The position numbers and the translations under genes are program-made. The notes under the pieces were generated by a model that saw only the letters and a list, made by a program, of their open reading frames with translations, had not been told where the DNA came from and made no database searches. A stretch of 5,930 nucleotides of DNA from Candidatus Saccharimonadota bacterium. GTDB lineage: Bacteria > Patescibacteriota > Saccharimonadia > Saccharimonadales > SZUA-47. Positions 5,698-5,930 of this stretch are shown here, piece after piece (position 1 is the stretch's first letter; every line of letters starts with the position of its first letter). Location: contig JAGONL010000049.1 in the NCBI GenBank assembly GCA_017993025.1, positions 1 through 5,930 on the forward strand, read 5' to 3'.

Positions 5698-5930
5698 GTG
5701 ACTTTAGGAGTATTATTAGCCGTACTAATTGTGATAGCCGGGTTGAGCGGTGTCGTTATTTGGTTTGTCTATAAACCAGAGTCTTCCGGCAAACCTAAAG
5801 CTAAAAACACGCTAGAGGATTTTTCAGACCAAGCTAAGTCTGATGTTGAGCATATTTTTAATGATGAATTTCGAGAAGAACTGCGCAACAGAGGTAGATT
5901 ACACTTTGAAAAGATTATCAGCGAAAACGC
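5698..5930 (+). CDS. N-terminal part of an unrecognised single-pass membrane protein (3' truncated by the window)
   Basis: An open frame runs from GTG 5698 past the right edge (77 complete codons). It begins with a hydrophobic segment (about residues 3-25, LGVLLAVLIVIAGLSGVVIWFV), followed by a Lys/Pro/Ser linker (YKPESSGKPKAK) and a charged, probably helical domain (EDFSDQAKSDVEHIFNDEF and on). GTG is the only start codon between the upstream in-frame stop at 5653-5655 and the hydrophobic segment; it lacks a Shine-Dalgarno sequence. The first helix could be a signal anchor. The family is not recognised. It starts 34 bases after the secreted-protein gene on the same strand, so the two may form an envelope-related unit. 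The exact start is uncertain because the frame stays open and basic upstream of the GTG. Confidence 0.7.
   Translation, partial: MTLGVLLAVLIVIAGLSGVVIWFVYKPESSGKPKAKNTLEDFSDQAKSDVEHIFNDEFREELRNRGRLHFEKIISEN

Overview
All genes in this window lie on the + strand and are tightly packed. The sequence is moderately AT-rich, carries no mobile element, CRISPR array or RNA gene that I can see, and has no gene-free stretch longer than 124 bases. Short core proteins (a 478-residue MetRS without an appended tRNA-binding domain, a 379-residue cysteine desulfurase), several small unrecognised proteins and a Sec-secreted protein with a C-terminal membrane hairpin suggest a reduced bacterial genome, most plausibly Candidate Phyla Radiation (Patescibacteria), perhaps Saccharibacteria. 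That assignment is inference: there is no rRNA to anchor it. No in-frame TGA is needed inside any gene, so the standard bacterial code fits.

Layout: (1) 2-217, the 3' end of a membrane protein. (2) 218-341, an AT-rich spacer with a degenerate 7-bp repeat and a -10-like box just before metG. (3) 342-3562, a compact run of metG, tatD and two unrecognised genes (175 and 127 codons) with gaps of 5, 10 and 14 bases; each of the last three has a well-placed Shine-Dalgarno sequence. (4) 3585-4724, a NifS/IscS-type cysteine desulfurase that lacks a Shine-Dalgarno sequence but has a -10-like box six bases before its ATG. (5) 4725-4817, a 93-base spacer with a -10-like box. (6) 4818-5663, a predicted secreted beta-domain protein anchored by two membrane helices. 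(7) 5698 to the end, the 5' part of a small membrane-anchored protein.

MetG and TatD supply translation and nucleic-acid/tRNA quality-control functions, and metG-tatD adjacency is also known in Firmicutes (metS-yabD), so this pairing is old. The cysteine desulfurase probably supplies sulfur for tRNA thiolation or Fe-S clusters, but no partner is next to it. The last two genes look like envelope proteins of unknown role. The most distinctive signals are the start-site pattern (operon-leading genes apparently leaderless, internal genes with Shine-Dalgarno sequences), the 7-bp repeat at the metG promoter, the c-subunit-like membrane hairpin of the 281-residue protein, and the changed cofactor-site residues in the desulfurase.
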